In this document: piece by piece, positions 60,701 to 64,000 of the stretch
Layout of the letters: each line of letters begins with the position of its first letter
Numbering within the stretch: position 1 is the first letter of the stretch
Program-made: the position numbers and the translations under genes
Assembly (NCBI RefSeq): GCF_003589595.1
Contig: NW_020654289.1
Coordinates: forward strand, 8,950,730 to 9,014,729
Reading direction: 5' to 3'
Source: Hyposmocoma kahamanoa
Lineage: Eukaryota > Arthropoda > Insecta > Lepidoptera > Cosmopterigidae
DNA: 64,000 bases
The notes under the pieces: generated by a model
What the model was told of the DNA's origin: nothing
The model's database searches: none
The model's input: the letters and a program-made list of their open reading frames with translations, nothing else

Positions 60701-60860
60701 CAGATTTTGTCTTTTCTATGCTTGCTTCGATTTTGCTTTTCTATTTTTCTATTCTTTCTATAACTTTCCCTTGATATAAATAATAACGCAAGTATCAAGT
60801 ACAGAAAGTGGTACTAAAATGCGCATCATCATTTTGAGGTAAGTGGATATGTTTTGATTA
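57795..60860. other. No gene seen
   Basis: AT-rich, apparently unique apart from the hairpin at 60570. Short frames only. Confidence 0.5.
60570..60609. repeat. Perfect hairpin, 16-bp arms
   Basis: AATTACGTAGTTTTTA and its exact complement with an 8-base loop. In AT-rich unique sequence. Confidence 0.9.
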
Positions 60861-61175
60861 TTAACCGACTTCAAAAAAGGACGAGGTTCTCAATTCGACT
60901 GTTTATAACTCCGGTATTTGTGAACCGATTTTCAGGATTCATTTTTTGTTGGAAAGAGGTTACTTCCATAGTGGTCTCATTTCATTTTAAAGAAAATCAT
61001 CCACCTCTAAGGGTGGCTGTTCACGCATGAAGATTCATTTTTATAAATAGCGCCTAAATTTTACTTAAGGAGCAATTATTGTAATGGTTGATTTTGCTAT
61101 TTCTCCAATTCAAGGCGTTTTTCTCTCAATATACTCTGAGTAGTGAGAACCGATTTTTATTATCTCGAGTATCAA
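60861..61175 (+). mobile_element. GACTTC-type MITE, long subfamily
   Basis: Starts TTAACCGACTTCAAAAAAGG and shares the long-subfamily interior with 49798-50247. It ends where a SINE tail fragment begins. Confidence 0.78.
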
Positions 61176-61236
61176 GTGTCGCTTACCATCCGCCGCACGG
61201 CTTGTTCGTCCCGTCAATTGGTATCATAAGAAAAAG
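61176..61236 (+). mobile_element. AGTAGAGCTCC-family repeat, 3' tail fragment
   Basis: Only the last 60 bases (GTGTCGCTTACCATCCGCCG to GGTATCATAAGAAAAAG), directly after a GACTTC-type MITE. Confidence 0.75.
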
Positions 61237-63244
61237 ACTTACGAGAAATGTAATATAAAACATCCCATAAAATTTAGCTTAATTAGAATGACAATGATGT
61301 CAACAAAATTAAGACGACGTAAATTTGTAGCGGCGTTAAACAAATTACATTTTTTACCCATAACAAAAAAACAATTATTTTTCGATTTTGCGTTTACTCA
61401 TTAACACACTATCATTGAAATTCACAAATCATTGACGTATCACTTTTCAAGTTAATGATATACTACGATATTATTAATATTCTAACTTCTCACGATGAAG
61501 TTACGTCTGATGAGAAAAAAATAAGATGGGACATGTTGAAAATATAGAGTCGATTAGTTAGTGTTGATGAGTCCATTAATTAGTTGAGAAATGTGTTGGC
61601 GGTATTTTTTTAAAAGTAATGTCAACAATTTTAGTTTTTTGCAAATTGCTCATGTTGTTTCGAGCTTTGTGTTATTTTCGGTAAAATTGTGTTATTATAT
61701 ATAGTGATTTTTTTTATTCATTCAGGTGATTTCAGTTATTACCATGACATAATATCACTGATTAATTTTAATCAGTATCAAAAGTTCATCTCAATCGATT
61801 TTCAATTTCACTGATCGTGTCCTAACACTGGTTGATGTCGTAAAGTTTGCTATGTCTTTTTAAACAAATTGAATATAGAATTGAAAATGTTCGCCACTGT
61901 TCCTAGTTCCGGATGACGTCAGGGTTATAGACAATACATAAAGTGTTATATCGGTTTTTTCATTGTGCCCACTACATATTGTTTTGTTTATAGTATTTGC
62001 AGCCTATTACCACAAAAATACGTTAGAAATCACAATAATACATAGAGATAGATACTATTAGAAATATACCATGCCTCTACAGCGCCAACCGGTGGCTGTC
62101 ATGCGCGTGGCCAACAACTCCTAAGTAACTAATAAACTAATAACTGACGAACTGGAAACAGTAACTATCAATCAAAATAACTGCTGCAGGTACAAGTACG
62201 TTTAATGTACAGGATGTGTACCAAGAATTGATATTATTTATATCGCTGACTATTTTATAAACAGGTTTTATGTAGTTACTTAAAATCATCTAAATGTAAG
62301 AGGTCCAAATTGACAACTAAGGAAAGTGATAGTATGTAACTTTGAATGCAATTAACGGAACAGTAAACAAACAATTATTAAGTTATTGGGTTTGAAAAAA
62401 TACTTTAATTTTAGTGAAGCATTTTATAATATAGAACATATTTTAAGTACTATTTGAGCACAAATACCAAAATAAAATGCAATTTTGAGTTAGTCCGAAA
62501 TGTCCTAAGAACAGTTACTTAGTAGTTAGTTTTTTTTTTAATAATAGTGTTGTAACCAATTAATGTCCGAATTTCACCGAATTAATTCAATTTCACTTGA
62601 AAAAGGTTGACTTTTTAATTTTAATTTTGACAAAGATGTTAACATTGATAATATGGTTGAAAGTCAAATATTGTACATACAGGTGACACTAGCTCAACTG
62701 ATGATTTTGCTTCATCTTCCGATGAAAGTGGATAAATATTTATACCATGACGTCTATTTTTTTTGTTTCAGAATTTTGCTTCAGAATTTTGCTAGTTAAC
62801 TACAGGTTGTTCTTATTAAGTCTGTTAATGTAATTACGCTACAACAACTACAGGTTGACAAAGTGATCATTTAAAATACTTACTTATTATTTATATTAAA
62901 CTTTATATTGCTTAAACAAATATTAATTGTTCTGTCAAGAAGCGACAACCAGTGACACGAAAAATAATCGAAACAATCACAGGCTCATAAAATTTCGAAA
63001 AGATTTCTCGTGAGAATAGTTTAATATGGTTGCCAACTTGTTCAGTTCACATCCCTATTTAAGTTGCGGTGATAAGTGTGAAAAGGTCTTGATTTGTGTC
63101 GACTAATATTACTTTATTACTAGGTAGTATGCAGTCAGTTACAAATACTTAGGTACGTTTATTGCAAATGTAAGTTATGTATAAACCAAACATGTCGGTG
63201 ATTAAATTCACTGTGTAAGTGTACAAAATGTCACTTTTTTTAAG
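61237..63244. other. No gene or repeat seen
   Basis: Strongly AT-rich. No frame or repeat worth calling. Confidence 0.5.
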
Positions 63245-63546
63245 TTTTTTTTTTTACAATACCAAGTGACGGGACGAACAAGTCGTGCGCCTGTTGATAA
63301 GCGACATGCCTATCCATAACGCCACTCAGAGCTTTAAATCGCAAAGATCTTATGGACGCTGCCACTGCGCCCGTCACTCTGAGACATAAGTTGACAAGTC
63401 CCATGTGCCTGTAATAGGTATCACAGACATCCTTACCCTTCTAAGCCGGAACGTAATAATGCTCACATTACTGCATGGCGGCAGAAATAGGTAAGGTGGC
63501 AGTACTTCCCTGGACGAATTCATTCACAAGTAGCTACAGCTACTAA
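63245..63546 (-). mobile_element. AGTAGAGCTCC-family SINE-like repeat, full length
   Basis: Well-preserved reverse copy with the A tail at 63245-63255 (reverse) and the 5' end at AGCTACTAAAC. Confidence 0.9.
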
Positions 63547-64000
63547 ACTACATATTATTTCTTTTACTAAAAGTACGTATTTCAACCTTGTGTAAATATT
63601 GTAAGATAAAATTTAAGAAAAACTCCACACGGTTAAAACACCATTTACTCAGATTAAAACACCCCATGTATAAGCAGATAAAGAGAGTTAAATTAGACTC
63701 GCAACAATAGTAATGATTATTTCAAACTGGATTCATAATCTCATCGATCAATCGTAACACGTTACACATATCGTGAGCCGCGGTACCGCCGACAACTCGG
63801 CCAAGGCCTCGGTCGTTGGTCACCAAACTACTTTTAATTTCCCTACCGAAATCCCACTTTGAAAAGACCTACCGCTTCTCATACAACATAGTTAGTTTCT
63901 TAGTAAGTCTTCAGAATACAAAAGGTCTTTTTATTTTGGTTATAGTTCAAGATCTAAGAAATGTGAAAAGTATTAAACAAGTATAAAAAAATATTTCTTA
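63547..64000. other. No gene seen
   Basis: AT-rich with a small GC-richer block at about 63770-63830 (AGCCGCGGTACCGCCGAC). Nothing recognised. Confidence 0.45.

Noticed and set aside
1..64000. CRISPR arrays, bacterial operons, viral genes
   Set aside because: No regularly spaced direct repeats, no ribosome-binding-site-led gene clusters and no viral protein signatures were seen. The window is eukaryotic.

Overview
The window is AT-rich animal nuclear DNA, almost certainly from a moth or butterfly (Lepidoptera). This rests on three insect-type genes, no bacterial gene organisation, dense short interspersed repeats (SINEs with tRNA-derived heads, MITEs, decayed LINE tails) and a degraded mariner element. 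Coding sequence is only a few percent of the 64 kb. Most open frames are chance or repeat-derived.

Three genes are well supported. (1) A FoxQ2-type forkhead transcription factor at 15971-16915 on the minus strand, one uninterrupted coding exon of 314 codons in a GC-rich patch. (2) An alpha-1,3-fucosyltransferase (GT10, Golgi type II membrane protein) at 39814-41804 on the plus strand, two coding exons and a 650-bp intron, 446 residues. (3) An RR-2 cuticular protein at 54479-55717 on the minus strand, with the four-codon first exon typical of cuticle genes, a 201-bp intron, and a long Ala-Pro-Tyr repeat tail, 345 residues. The genes are not functionally linked. They are single genes separated by 10-25 kb of repeat-filled DNA.

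Layout: 1-9 kb is repeats (SINE/MITE fragments, a 43-bp tandem duplication) with no gene. 9-12 kb has CpG-rich islands without a convincing gene. 12-14 kb has a tRNA-derived SINE and a LINE fragment. 15.9-17.1 kb is FoxQ2, with further GC-rich blocks to about 19.6 kb. 19.8-30.3 kb is SINEs, LINE tails and a TIR element. 33.2-35.2 kb is a dead mariner element interrupted by a tRNA-like SINE. 35.8-39 kb has MITEs. 39.8-41.8 kb is the fucosyltransferase. 41.9-50.3 kb is the densest repeat cluster, including a palindromic MITE nested inside another MITE and a possible copia remnant. 50.3-54.4 kb is mostly unique. 54.4-55.8 kb is the cuticle gene, with a candidate opposite-strand promoter at its 3' end. 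56-64 kb is repeats and AT-rich DNA.

I found no convincing novel biological system. The observations most worth checking are the plus-strand promoter and mini-exon signature overlapping the cuticle gene's 3' end, one abundant SINE-like family with about 17 copies here and no obvious tRNA head, the nested MITEs, and an open frame that becomes continuous when the mariner insertion is removed.
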